A stretch of 64,000 nt of DNA, from assembly GCF_016894245.1 (NCBI RefSeq), contig NZ_CP069792.1:2232001-2296000 (forward strand), read 5' to 3'. Under the pieces are notes generated by a model. It was given only the letters and a program-made list of their open reading frames with translations. It did no database searches and was not told where the DNA came from. This document shows, piece after piece, positions 55,602-64,000 of this stretch. This DNA is from Corynebacterium kroppenstedtii. Its GTDB lineage: Bacteria > Actinomycetota > Actinomycetes > Mycobacteriales > Mycobacteriaceae. Numbering within the stretch: the stretch's first letter is position 1; each line of letters starts with the position of its first letter. The position numbers and the translations under genes are program-made.

Positions 55602-58600
55602 CTAGGCCACGATACCAGCCCCCAACGTGGCTTTAAGGTCACCCATCAGAGAACTCGAACGATCGACTCGCAGGTGATTACCTAAGACCATCATGGTGGA
55701 GTTAGCGCCGTCGACAAGGGTCAAATAAACATCGGATTCGCCCTTATTCTCAACTAAGACTTTCTTCAGCCGGGCAATATTCTCCTTGGTGCATTGGTCA
55801 GTGCGCATTTTCAATTTCAGTGGACTCCCTTTGCCGCCGCCGTTGAGGCTCAAATCCGCTTGGGTGAGGTCATCACAAAAGACACTCATTCGGTCATCAC
55901 GATATTTAATATGCGCCTTGGCTTTAATAATCGTGTCCTCCACAATGAGCGGTGCCACTAAAGCATATAGTTTATTGAAAACAAGGATATCCACAGAAGC
56001 ACCGTTATGGTCCTCGATAGTGACAATGGCCCATGGTGAACCATCTTTCTTGGAGAAACGACGATCCACGGCGGAGATAATTCCACCAATCACGATATCC
56101 TGTTTATCTTTCAACTCACCCGACAACACGGTGGTCAATGGCGTATCCGTCTGCGCAGCTAACGTCTCTTCATACCCGTCAAGCGGGTGTCCTGAGACAT
56201 ACAATCCGAGCATTTCGCGCTCTAGAGCCAATTTATGCTTACGGTCCCATTCTTGATCGGGAACCTCAATGGAGAATGCTGAATCTTCTTCCTCAGCCTC
56301 CCCTCCTAAACCAGCGAAAAGATCGAACTGCCCCTTGTCCGCCGCTTTCTTGGTTGAAATGACGGAATCGACCGCATCCTCATGGATCAAATAAAGACCT
56401 TTACGCGGGTGACCCATGGAATCGAATGCGCCAGCTTTGATCAAAGATTCAGTCACTCGTCGGTTGCACGCAATAGTGTCAATCTTGTTCAAATAGTCAG
56501 TGAAGTCTTTAAAAGCACCCTTCTCCCGACGTGTAGAGACAATCGACTCCACGACATCTTCACCAACATTGCGGACAGCACCGAGACCAAAGCGAATGTC
56601 TTTGCCGACGGACTGGAAGGTATATTTCGACGAATTAACGTCGGGAGATAACACATCAATACCCAAATGACGGCAATCTGAAAGATAAATCGCAGACTTA
56701 TCTTTTTTATCCGACACCGATGTCAAAAGAGCCGCCATATACTCCGCTGTGTAATTCGCCTTTAAATACGCCGTCCAGAAGGACACTAATCCATAACCGG
56801 CAGCGTGAGACTTGTTAAAGGCGTAACCAGCGAACGGAAGAATAACTTTCCACAGCGTATTAATAGCGTCATCCGAATAGCCGTTCTCTTTCATCCCGGC
56901 CTCGAAACTGACACGCTCTTTCGCCAGAACCTCGGGCTTCTTCTTACCCATCGCTTTTCGGAAGCTATCAGCTTGGCCCGCGGAATAATTGGCTACCTTC
57001 TGCGAGATCTTCATGATCTGCTCCTGGTAGACAATCAGGCCGTAGGTCTCCGCCAGGATGTCCCGAAGCGGTTCCTCCAATTCCGGGTGAATCGGGGTTA
57101 TCTTTTCACGCCCATTCTTGCGGTCAGCATAGGACCAGTGCGCACCCTCACCCATCGGCCCTGGGCGGTAGAGCGCCAACGCCGCAACAATATCCGAGAA
57201 TTCGGTTGGACCCATCCGTTTGAGCAGCTCACGCATACCGCCACTATCCAGCTGGAACACACCGAGAGTATCGCCGCGCGAGAGCAACTCATACGTCGGC
57301 TCGTCGACAACAGAAAGGCCCTCAAGATCGAGGTCCTCTCCCCTGTTTTCTTTGATGTTCTCGATGCAGTCGCCAATAACGGTGAGGTTTCGCAGCCCCA
57401 GGAAGTCCATCTTCAACAGGCCAATGGCTTCACACGCCGGGTACGGCCATCCGGTGATGATCGCCCCATCCTGGGCACGCTTCCACATGGGAATGTGGTC
57501 CAGCAACGGCACCGACGCCATAATCACAGCACAGGCGTGAACACCAGCCTGCCGGACGACGCCTTCAAGTCCCCGAGCTGTGTCAAAAATCTTCTTCACA
57601 TCGGGATCGGTCTCGATGAGCTGGCGAACCTCAGCGGCCTCACTGTAGCGAGGATGCTCCGGGTCGACGATGCCGGACAACGGAATATCCTTCGCCATAA
57701 TCGGGGCTGGCAGGGCCTTCGTAATCCGCTCCGCCATTTGGAAACCTGGTTGCCCGAAATGTGCGCGAGCAGAGTCTTTCAACGCCTGCTTCGTCTTCAC
57801 TGTGCCGAAGGTAATAACCTGAGCGACCTTGTCTTCTCCCCAGTTATCTGCTGCGTAGCGGATCATCTCACCACGGCGACGATCGTCGAAGTCAATATCA
57901 ATATCAGGTGCCGACGGACGCTCAGGATTAAGGAATCGCTCAAACAACAATCCGTGCTGGAGCGGATCGATATTCGTAATGGTCAACGCATACGCGACCA
58001 GCGACCCTGCAGCTGAGCCACGGCCGGGCCCCACACGAATACCGACCTGGCGCGCGTGCTTGATCAGATCGGCCACGACGAGGAAGTAGCTGGGGTAACC
58101 CTTAAAATCGATGACTCCGATTTCGTACTTGGCTCGGTCGGTGTATTCCTGTGGGACGGGCTGACCCTCGAAGCGCTTTTTCAGGCCTTGTTCAACTTCG
58201 TGAGTTAGCCACGACGTCGGCGTGTAGCCTTCCGGGACGTCATACTTTGGCATCCGGTCGTGGGTGTGGGGTTCCCAAATTTCGCTGTAATCCCCGACGC
58301 GCTCAGCGATAAGCAAGGTGTTATCACACCCGCCGGGGACCATGTCATCCCACGTATCTCGCATCTCACGAGCTGATTTCAGGTAGTAGCCACCACCGTT
58401 GAAAGCAAAGCGGTTACCGCCTTGGTCCAAGGTGGGTTCGTTCATCGTCGAACCCGTTTGCACACAGAGCATCACTTCGTGTGACCGGGCCTGATCCTTG
58501 GTGACATAGTGGCAATCGTTCGTCACCAGCGGAGGGATGTTGAGCTTTCGACCAATTTCTAATAACTCATTACGGACCCTCTGCTCGATCTCAATGCCGT

Positions 58601-59180
58601 GGTCCATGAGCTCGAGGAAATAATTGTCTTTCCCATAAATGTCTTGCCATTTGGCGGCTGCTTTAAGCGCTTCGTCAAACTGCCCAAGCCGAAGGCGGGT
58701 TTGAACTTCACCTGATGGGCACGCCGTCGTGGCGATAATTCCCTCGGAATGCTCTGCGATCAGCTCGGCATCCATGCGGGGCCATTTACCAAGCTGCCCC
58801 TCATAGGACGCCATCGAGGACAGATAAAAGAGGTTTTTCAGTCCGGTGGCATTCTCCGCGATCATTGTTTGGTGCAGATAAGCGCCCGAGGCTGACACGT
58901 CGTCACGCTTCTGGTGGGCTTCACCCCACCGAACACGCTTTTTATTGAAGCGGGAGTCGGGGGCCATATAGCATTCGACGCCAATAATGGGCTTAATGTC
59001 GTTCGCCGTCATCGCGCGGTAGAAAGCATCGGATCCGAACATGTTGCCGTGATCGGTCATTCCGACTGCCGGCATGTTCTGCCGTTTTACTTCATCCACC
59101 AAGAGATCAACCTTGGCCATTCCGTCGAGCATTGAATACTCAGTGTGGTTATGCAGGTGAACGAAGGAAGAATTGGCCAT
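55602..59180 (-). CDS. dnaE: DNA polymerase III alpha subunit
   Basis: The main replicative polymerase. The N-terminal PHP domain begins [18 protein letters not shown] and contains [10 protein letters not shown]. The catalytic core has [33 protein letters not shown] (catalytic Asp triad) and the later [22 protein letters not shown]-terminal OB domain is present ([25 protein letters not shown]). Length of about 1190 residues is typical of DnaE1 in this group. I chose the ATG at 59180 (MANSSFVH), matching relatives; an ATG at 59201 would add seven residues and neither has a strong ribosome site. Confidence 0.96.
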   Translation of the reverse strand: MANSSFVHLHNHTEYSMLDGMAKVDLLVDEVKRQNMPAVGMTDHGNMFGSDAFYRAMTANDIKPIIGVECYMAPDSRFNKKRVRWGEAHQKRDDVSASGAYLHQTMIAENATGLKNLFYLSSMASYEGQLGKWPRMDAELIAEHSEGIIATTACPSGEVQTRLRLGQFDEALKAAAKWQDIYGKDNYFLELMDHGIEIEQRVRNELLEIGRKLNIPPLVTNDCHYVTKDQARSHEVMLCVQTGSTMNEPTLDQGGNRFAFNGGGYYLKSAREMRDTWDDMVPGGCDNTLLIAERVGDYSEIWEPHTHDRMPKYDVPEGYTPTSWLTHEVEQGLKKRFEGQPVPQEYTDRAKYEIGVIDFKGYPSYFLVVADLIKHARQVGIRVGPGRGSAAGSLVAYALTITNIDPLQHGLLFERFLNPERPSAPDIDIDFDDRRRGEMIRYAADNWGEDKVAQVITFGTVKTKQALKDSARAHFGQPGFQMAERITKALPAPIMAKDIPLSGIVDPEHPRYSEAAEVRQLIETDPDVKKIFDTARGLEGVVRQAGVHACAVIMASVPLLDHIPMWKRAQDGAIITGWPYPACEAIGLLKMDFLGLRNLTVIGDCIENIKENRGEDLDLEGLSVVDEPTYELLSRGDTLGVFQLDSGGMRELLKRMGPTEFSDIVAALALYRPGPMGEGAHWSYADRKNGREKITPIHPELEEPLRDILAETYGLIVYQEQIMKISQKVANYSAGQADSFRKAMGKKKPEVLAKERVSFEAGMKENGYSDDAINTLWKVILPFAGYAFNKSHAAGYGLVSFWTAYLKANYTAEYMAALLTSVSDKKDKSAIYLSDCRHLGIDVLSPDVNSSKYTFQSVGKDIRFGLGAVRNVGEDVVESIVSTRREKGAFKDFTDYLNKIDTIACNRRVTESLIKAGAFDSMGHPRKGLYLIHEDAVDSVISTKKAADKGQFDLFAGLGGEAEEEDSAFSIEVPDQEWDRKHKLALEREMLGLYVSGHPLDGYEETLAAQTDTPLTTVLSGELKDKQDIVIGGIISAVDRRFSKKDGSPWAIVTIEDHNGASVDILVFNKLYALVAPLIVEDTIIKAKAHIKYRDDRMSVFCDDLTQADLSLNGGGKGSPLKLKMRTDQCTKENIARLKKVLVENKGESDVYLTLVDGANSTMMVLGNHLRVDRSSSLMGDLKATLGAGIVA

Positions 59181-59329
59181 GCTCGCGATCATAGGGGGCA
59201 TTTCTAGTGTGGTCGAGTGTCCTGGTCAGAGCATTTTTGTGGCGACGTCACGCTCGTCGACATGTCTTCTCTTCGGGCATTTGTCGTCTTTTCGAGAAAA
59301 ACCGCACGCTCTACTCCAAGAACCATTAA

Positions 59330-59345
59330 TGTGACTGCTATCACT
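59330..59345. promoter_or_regulatory. GlxR/CRP-type site between dnaE and the aldolase-like gene
   Basis: TGTGACTGCTATCACT, with perfect GTGA-N6-TCAC core, lies about midway in the roughly 300-base divergent gap. It is 137 bases before the plus-strand gene. The rest of the gap shows no gene I can support. Confidence 0.45.
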
Positions 59346-59481
59346 TCACAGCTTCCGTCTCGAAGCCTTCACCACACCGTGGGCGTCTTACCACCCCACG
59401 ATCTGCGGGAAGTGCCCGACGGGAGTGCAAAACAAATACGACATTGACCCGTGAAAACAACCCGAACGAAAGCAGGGCGTC

Positions 59482-60987
59482 ATGAACTCCCCGAAACAAC
59501 CATCGTCCGCGTCGACACCGTCGCACTCAGACGGACACGCGTCGACCCGATTGTCCAACGCGTTCACCTCAGCTAAGCGTCGGTTAAACTCTGCATCCTC
59601 TGCAGCAAACGATGCCGCGGAGCGCGCAAGGAAAAGCGGCGGAGTCATCGTCGAGACGATGAAAGATGGTTTACGCCCCAGTGCCCCACAGTCCAGCGTC
59701 TATCACCATAACTACGGTGTTCCCCAAAAAGTACGCGAAGCTGTTGCGAGCTACAGTGCTCCGCTTACTGTGCTTGATTTGGATGCTTTCCGCGCCAATG
59801 CCCGGGACATGGTGACACGAGCCAATGACACACCGATACGTGTTAGCAGTAAATCCCTCAGGATGAAAAACGCAATCAAGGAAGCCCTCGCTCAACCAGG
59901 TTTTTCAGGTGTGCAGGCCTATTCTCTTCAGGAAGCCATTTGGCTGGTAAAAAACGGAGTATCAGATGACGTACTCGTTAGTAGTCCCTCCACGAATAAA
60001 CATGCCCTGCGCGAGATTGCTCAAGACGAACACCTCGCACGTGCCATCACATTAACTGCTGATTCACCCGAGCACCTCAATTTTCTCGATGCAGTGACCG
60101 ATCCGGAAAACCGCAACGAACTCCGCATCTGTTTAGATGTCGATGCCGCCCTCGTGATCGGGCGCGGGATGTATATTCCTGGCCTTTCTTCGGGAGAGGC
60201 GACAAAATTGTGGTCGACGCAGACGAGTGATAAAGATTTTTCTCTACGAATTGGAGCCCTCCGCTCACCCATTCATGGAATCCGCGACGCGCAAGCATTC
60301 GTCAAAGAAATCTGGGGACGAAAAAACATGAAGGTCGTCGGAATCCTTGCCTTCGAGAGCCAAATTTCTGACGAAGGCGACGCGGGAACAGGTATCAGGC
60401 CAACCATGCGCCGGATTATGCAATCATTATCTCGCGGTGAAATCGCGAGCCGACGACAAGAGATCGTCCACGGCGTCGATTTCGCCCTGATGTCGGCGGG
60501 CCTTGATCAGTTAGAGTTCGTCAACGGTGGTGGCACAGGATCACTGGAATCGACGGGGACAGAAAGCGCTGTGACGGAAATCGCTGCAGGTTCTGGGCTT
60601 ATTGGCCCTGGTTTACTGGATCATTTTCGCAGTTTTCATCCCCACCCGGCCTGCTGGTTCGTGTTACCCGTTATCCGACGTCCCGGCAAAGGAATCATCG
60701 TTGTGGCTGGCGGAGGCCGTGTAGCGTCGGGAACCCCTAGCCACGACAAACTTCCTGTTATCGACTTTCCAGCAGAACTGGAGTTCGCTCCACGAGAAGG
60801 CGCGGGAGAAGTACAAACTGCTTTGATCGGCCCCGCTAGCGATGGCCTAGCCGTTGGAGACAAGGTGTGGCTTCGACACGCCAAGGCTGGAGAGGCGATG
60901 GAATGGACGAACTCGGTTCTGGTCGTGTCCGGCGGAGAAGTGGTTGATACATGGACGACCTATCGGGGTGAAGGTTTCGCCTTTTAG
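59482..60987 (+). CDS. D-threonine aldolase/alanine-racemase-fold PLP enzyme (amino acid deaminase or aldolase)
   Basis: Fold-type III PLP enzyme of the D-threonine aldolase or D-amino-acid deaminase group. After a Ser/Ala-rich N-terminus (1-85), the barrel starts at APLTVLDLDAFRANARDMV. The PLP lysine is in PIRVSSKSLRMKN, followed by GVQAYSLQEAIWLVKNGV, ELRICLDVDAALVIG and FVNGGGTGSLESTG, a glycine-rich phosphate loop. The C-terminal metal-type region has FHPHPACWFVLPVIRRPGKGI and GDKVWLRHAKAGE with His ligands. A GAAAG site precedes the ATG. Substrate unproven. It ends 26 bases before the convergent rarD stop. Confidence 0.85.
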   Translation: MNSPKQPSSASTPSHSDGHASTRLSNAFTSAKRRLNSASSAANDAAERARKSGGVIVETMKDGLRPSAPQSSVYHHNYGVPQKVREAVASYSAPLTVLDLDAFRANARDMVTRANDTPIRVSSKSLRMKNAIKEALAQPGFSGVQAYSLQEAIWLVKNGVSDDVLVSSPSTNKHALREIAQDEHLARAITLTADSPEHLNFLDAVTDPENRNELRICLDVDAALVIGRGMYIPGLSSGEATKLWSTQTSDKDFSLRIGALRSPIHGIRDAQAFVKEIWGRKNMKVVGILAFESQISDEGDAGTGIRPTMRRIMQSLSRGEIASRRQEIVHGVDFALMSAGLDQLEFVNGGGTGSLESTGTESAVTEIAAGSGLIGPGLLDHFRSFHPHPACWFVLPVIRRPGKGIIVVAGGGRVASGTPSHDKLPVIDFPAELEFAPREGAGEVQTALIGPASDGLAVGDKVWLRHAKAGEAMEWTNSVLVVSGGEVVDTWTTYRGEGFAF

Positions 60988-61013
60988 GTACACAGGCTCG
61001 TCATCCAGCAGGA

Positions 61014-61913
61014 CTATGACGACGCGGCACGCACGCGGTTCGCGCGTCTGCGGGATATCAAGGCCAAGTCTGTTATGAAGAATCCGACGCTAATCCAAAT
61101 AATGATGAAACCGAGCCACCGTCCGAAGCTAAATGATTCCTGTGTCACGAAAACGGCCCATAGCATCTGCAAAACGGGAGTGAGATACTGAAGCATTCCC
61201 AAGGATGTCAGTGAAATCCGCTGAGCCGCGTACCCAAAGAGCAGTAAGGGCACAGCTGTCACGATGCCGGCTGTCATCAGCAATAAGGTGTGGCCGGCTC
61301 CCTCTGAGGTGAATGTTCCTTCGTGTCGCTGCCCCAGAATGAGCAAATAGCCGATCGCGACTGGAGCGATACATAGCGTTTCACACGTCAAAGAGATCAT
61401 GGGTGTTAGAGGAACTCGCTTTTTGAGTAAGCCATAAAAGCCAAAGCTGAAAGCGAGCGCCAACGAGATAACCGGCAGGTGTCCCAAATCCACTGTAAGA
61501 ACGGCTACTGCTACCACGGCAATTCCAACTGATAGCCACTGCAGTGGGCGGAGCCGTTCCGCCAAGAAAAAGACCCCAAGGAGAACACTGACTAACGGAT
61601 TAATGAAATAACCCAGCGCGGCGTCTGCGACATGATCCGAATTGACCGCCACAATATAGGTTCCCCAATTCACTGCAATGAGCACGGCGGCAGCGAACAC
61701 CGTCACCCACACTCGCCAAGGAATACTTAGTAGTTTCTTGAACTGTCCGCTGAACAGCACAATGGCCAGCATGAAAACAAGGGTCCATACAAATCGGTGC
61801 GCCAAAATTTCCACAGGCGACGCCGGTTTCAAAAGAGGAAAGAACGCGGGGAATAATCCCCACAACACGTAACATGCCCAGGCCCATAACACGTGAATGA
61901 TGGTAGCGGACAC
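61014..61913 (-). CDS. rarD: RarD-type EamA/DMT family transporter
   Basis: A ten-helix membrane exporter-like protein of the drug/metabolite family. RarD members start, as here, with a helix containing WAWACYVLWGLFPAFFPLL and EILAHRFVWTLVFML, then NWGTYIVAVNSDHVADAALGYFINPLVSVLLGV and a second EamA repeat (YGLLKKRVPLTPMISLTCETL, PLLLFGYAAQRISLTSLGMLQYLTPVLQMLWAVFV). The 299-residue length is standard. The substrate is unknown; the E. coli protein is named for an effect on chloramphenicol sensitivity. It is monocistronic as far as the sequence shows, with about 140 bases upstream. Confidence 0.92.
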   Translation of the reverse strand: MSATIIHVLWAWACYVLWGLFPAFFPLLKPASPVEILAHRFVWTLVFMLAIVLFSGQFKKLLSIPWRVWVTVFAAAVLIAVNWGTYIVAVNSDHVADAALGYFINPLVSVLLGVFFLAERLRPLQWLSVGIAVVAVAVLTVDLGHLPVISLALAFSFGFYGLLKKRVPLTPMISLTCETLCIAPVAIGYLLILGQRHEGTFTSEGAGHTLLLMTAGIVTAVPLLLFGYAAQRISLTSLGMLQYLTPVLQMLWAVFVTQESFSFGRWLGFIIIWISVGFFITDLALISRRRANRVRAASS

Positions 61914-62053
61914 GTAACACTCTTCCCAGACGATCGGCGCAAGCCTTGATCACGTCATCGTTGAGGGACGGGTTATCTTCCAGGTTTGGGCACTGAGAGC
62001 CACCATTATCCCCGGCTTAAGAAGTATGGGGCGCGACAACGGAATGAGGCGAA

Positions 62054-63130
62054 CTAACGGCCACTGGTTGGTTCAGGACTGGTGGGTGCAGAAAGAGTAA
62101 TGGGGTTCACATCGTCCTGAGGCGTCGCCGAATCTTGGGATGTATCCGTGGAATCGTCAACGCCCGCACTAGCAGGATTTCTTACTCCGATCCGTCCCCA
62201 CACGGCATCAGAAGGCAGTGCCTCCACAGCAAACGTCTTCTTGCGGATAGTCCGGAACTGATCTAGTGTCCCATACACAATGACACCCGGGATCTGGTCG
62301 TTTTTTGATGTGTCTTCAAGCTCATTGGCCCACTGCACCTGATCAGCAAACAGTCTCTCCAGCGGATACCCGGCAGTCGGATCAGGAATTCCGGAAACTA
62401 CTCCAGGCCCTACCAACACTGATCCCACTCTGACACTACTACCCTGCAAGGCCTCCGCAGCTTTGGCAGGTGTTGTCGGTGGATTAAAGGTCACTAGCGC
62501 CCAGTGTTTGTCATCGTTAGTTCCCCGACTGGATGGCTTTTGGTTTCCCGCACTATCCGAACCATTATTCGCGTTAGCGCTCTCAGCGGTCTCAGACTGC
62601 AGCGTCGCATCGGAGCGTTTTTGGTACTGCGCCATCGTTTCATCCTCAGGGCCTAAAGTGTCGCCATTTACAGCCATGGTCGATGAGGTGGTATCCGGAC
62701 GGACCATCATAATGATAAAAACGGTCACCAACAGACCGACTGCCACTACTGCAGCAACGTTCCACCCCATGTTGTGCGCCCCAGCAGCCTTTCCAGGCTC
62801 CGACGCCGACGCCCGATTCTGGCTCCGGACTGAGGGCCCGGATACCGAGCTGGCAGAGACGAGATTAGGGCGCTGAGCTCCCCAGTTAATACGGCTTTTC
62901 GACGCGGACGTCATGGCCGACGAAGACGACGAGGACGTCATCGCCGACGAAGAACCGGTGGATGAAGACGGCGTGGATGAAGACGGCGTGGAAGGAGAAT
63001 CGCTCGATGACGACGACTCCTTGGCCCTAGCGGAGAAACGCGACGACGAACGCCCTGCACCTGGAACCCATGACGTAGGCCCAGAACGTCGAGAGGTGGG
63101 CCCACGGCGGTGACGGTTATGACTATCCAT
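62054..63130 (-). CDS. Ser-rich single-pass membrane protein of unknown function
   Basis: Starts with [17 protein letters not shown] and a Ser/Thr/Pro low-complexity cytoplasmic region to about residue 115. One membrane helix follows ([20 protein letters not shown]), then an extracellular part with a Ser/Asn-rich linker. A small folded-looking domain lies at about 215-320 ([71 protein letters not shown]). I chose the ATG at 63130: it overlaps the end of the rluD gene by eight bases, implying co-translation. The Ser-rich part is encoded by short imperfect tandem repeats. No family is recognised. Confidence 0.72.
   Translation of the reverse strand: MDSHNRHRRGPTSRRSGPTSWVPGAGRSSSRFSARAKESSSSSDSPSTPSSSTPSSSTGSSSAMTSSSSSSAMTSASKSRINWGAQRPNLVSASSVSGPSVRSQNRASASEPGKAAGAHNMGWNVAAVVAVGLLVTVFIIMMVRPDTTSSTMAVNGDTLGPEDETMAQYQKRSDATLQSETAESANANNGSDSAGNQKPSSRGTNDDKHWALVTFNPPTTPAKAAEALQGSSVRVGSVLVGPGVVSGIPDPTAGYPLERLFADQVQWANELEDTSKNDQIPGVIVYGTLDQFRTIRKKTFAVEALPSDAVWGRIGVRNPASAGVDDSTDTSQDSATPQDDVNPITLSAPTSPEPTSGR
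62959..62988 (-). repeat. 15-base tandem duplication in the Ser-rich coding region
   Basis: GTGGATGAAGACGGC occurs twice in a row (plus-strand reading), coding for repeated Ser/Thr/Pro units in the preceding gene. A nearby imperfect repeat begins GACGTCAT(G/C)GCCGACGAAGA. In-frame length change by slippage is likely. Confidence 0.7.
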
Positions 63131-64000
63131 CAAGCATCCCGTTATCACGCCGAAGCGTGGTTAAAGCATGGTTTAAATCCGCAGGATATGGGGATTCCAC
63201 CACCATGTAATGGCCATCGGGATGGGTAAAGCCCAAAGAAACCGCATGGAGCCACTGCCGTGACAGATTCAAATGCTCAGTTAACTTAGGATCAGATCCG
63301 TACATCGGATCACCGCAACACGGATGATGTAACGCAGAAAAGTGGACGCGGATCTGATGCGTTCGCCCTGTTTCGAGATGAACCGACACCAACGTCGCCT
63401 CCCGAAAAGCTTCCATGGTCGAATAATGCGTCACCGCTCGTTTGCCATCCGAACGGACCGCAAATTTCCAACCTGCCCCTGGATGCCGAGCGATAGGAGC
63501 ATCAATCGTGCCCACCGTCGGGTCCGGATGTCCCTGGACAAGAGCATGGTATGTCTTATCCACAGTGCGGTCTCGAAAGGCCTGTTTGAGCAACGAATAC
63601 GCTCGCTCCGACGCTGCAACAATCATCACCCCGGACGTACCCACGTCGAGGCGCTGGACAATCCCCTGCCGCTCCGGGGGTCCCGATGTCGACACGCGAA
63701 ATCCGGCGGCACGCAGCCCTGACGTCACAGTGGGGCCATCCCATCCCATAGTCGGATGAGCAGCCACCCCCACTGGCTTATCAACGACGATAACGTCGCT
63801 ATCGCTGTAGAGAATGTCCATGCCCTCTACCTCGCGAGCAGGTTCATCTGCGATCGATCGCGCCTCCGGCAGGGTGACATCCAACCACGAATCCGTCGTC
63901 AACCGGTCAGACTTCGAAGCCGGAACACCGTCGATAAGAATGTCTCCCGAGGATGCGAGATCAGCAACAACCGTGCGAGATAGGCCGAGCAACTTTGACA
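63123..64000 (-). CDS. rluD: RluD/RluA-family 23S rRNA pseudouridine synthase (5' end outside window)
   Basis: Isomerises uridines in 23S rRNA. The visible part starts within the S4-type segment ([29 protein letters not shown]) and continues with [23 protein letters not shown]. The catalytic Asp is in [15 protein letters not shown], followed by [28 protein letters not shown] and [12 protein letters not shown]. The frame stays open to the right edge, so a short N-terminal piece is missing. It overlaps the following membrane-protein gene by eight bases. In related genomes lspA lies just upstream, beyond this window. Confidence 0.93.
   Translation of the reverse strand, partial: SKLLGLSRTVVADLASSGDILIDGVPASKSDRLTTDSWLDVTLPEARSIADEPAREVEGMDILYSDSDVIVVDKPVGVAAHPTMGWDGPTVTSGLRAAGFRVSTSGPPERQGIVQRLDVGTSGVMIVAASERAYSLLKQAFRDRTVDKTYHALVQGHPDPTVGTIDAPIARHPGAGWKFAVRSDGKRAVTHYSTMEAFREATLVSVHLETGRTHQIRVHFSALHHPCCGDPMYGSDPKLTEHLNLSRQWLHAVSLGFTHPDGHYMVVESPYPADLNHALTTLRRDNGMLDG

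Noticed and set aside
56805..58016. 403-codon frame antisense to dnaE
   Set aside because: It lies wholly within the polymerase core on the opposite strand and encodes nothing recognisable.
62913..63113. 66-codon acidic frame antisense to the Ser-rich protein
   Set aside because: Mirror of the Ser codon repeats (TCG/TCC read as GAC/GAA on the other strand); no start context.

Overview
The window is a stretch of an actinobacterial chromosome, most likely from Corynebacterium or a close relative in the Mycobacteriales. The reasons are the gene neighbourhoods (hisD-C-B-H-A-impA-hisF-I beside trp genes and lgt-pyk; bioB with its small partner; treY beside a RelS-type alarmone synthetase; dnaE and an RluD-type gene), moderate GC, frequent GTG/TTG starts, Tat-type lipoproteins, and operator-like sites resembling corynebacterial BioQ and GlxR sites. 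The species is not assigned.

Layout. 1-4.4 kb: polA, a two-domain rhodanese and a tRNA-Leu(CAA), all on the minus strand. 4.6-20.5 kb is accessory in character: a secreted SGNH hydrolase, a ThrE-type exporter, a DUF4921 protein, a complete-looking urease operon, an NCS1 permease, a Tat lipoprotein of unknown function and an M20 amidohydrolase. 20.6-38.2 kb is a long minus-strand block: pyk, lgt, trpA-B-C, a Trp-associated membrane protein, a single reading frame fusing hisF, hisI and trpE, then impA, priA/hisA, hisH, hisB, hisC, hisD and the biotin genes bsaP-bioB. 38.3-64 kb: a lipoprotein, a TetR regulator, glycogen/trehalose genes (glgX, treY, treZ), an exonuclease-BRCT protein, class I aldolase, relS, small membrane proteins, an orphan metal-siderophore binding lipoprotein, a YigZ protein, dnaE, a D-threonine-aldolase-like enzyme, rarD, a Ser-rich membrane protein and an rluD-type gene cut by the right edge.

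The most unusual part is the urease operon. Urease beta and alpha subunits are one polypeptide (ureBC) while gamma (ureA) is separate. Between them lies a CbiX/SirB-like chelatase-fold protein ending in a tail with 31 histidines in 80 residues. No ureE is present, so this protein is a candidate nickel carrier or insertase for urease. ureF, ureG and ureD follow.

The second unusual feature joins two amino-acid pathways. HisF, HisI and TrpE are encoded as one 937-residue frame. HisA looks like the bifunctional PriA type, and trpC carries no trpF domain. Histidine and tryptophan synthesis may therefore be coupled here both by a shared enzyme and by a physical fusion. GlgX, TreY and TreZ together form a glycogen-to-trehalose route (debranching, terminal rearrangement, release of trehalose).
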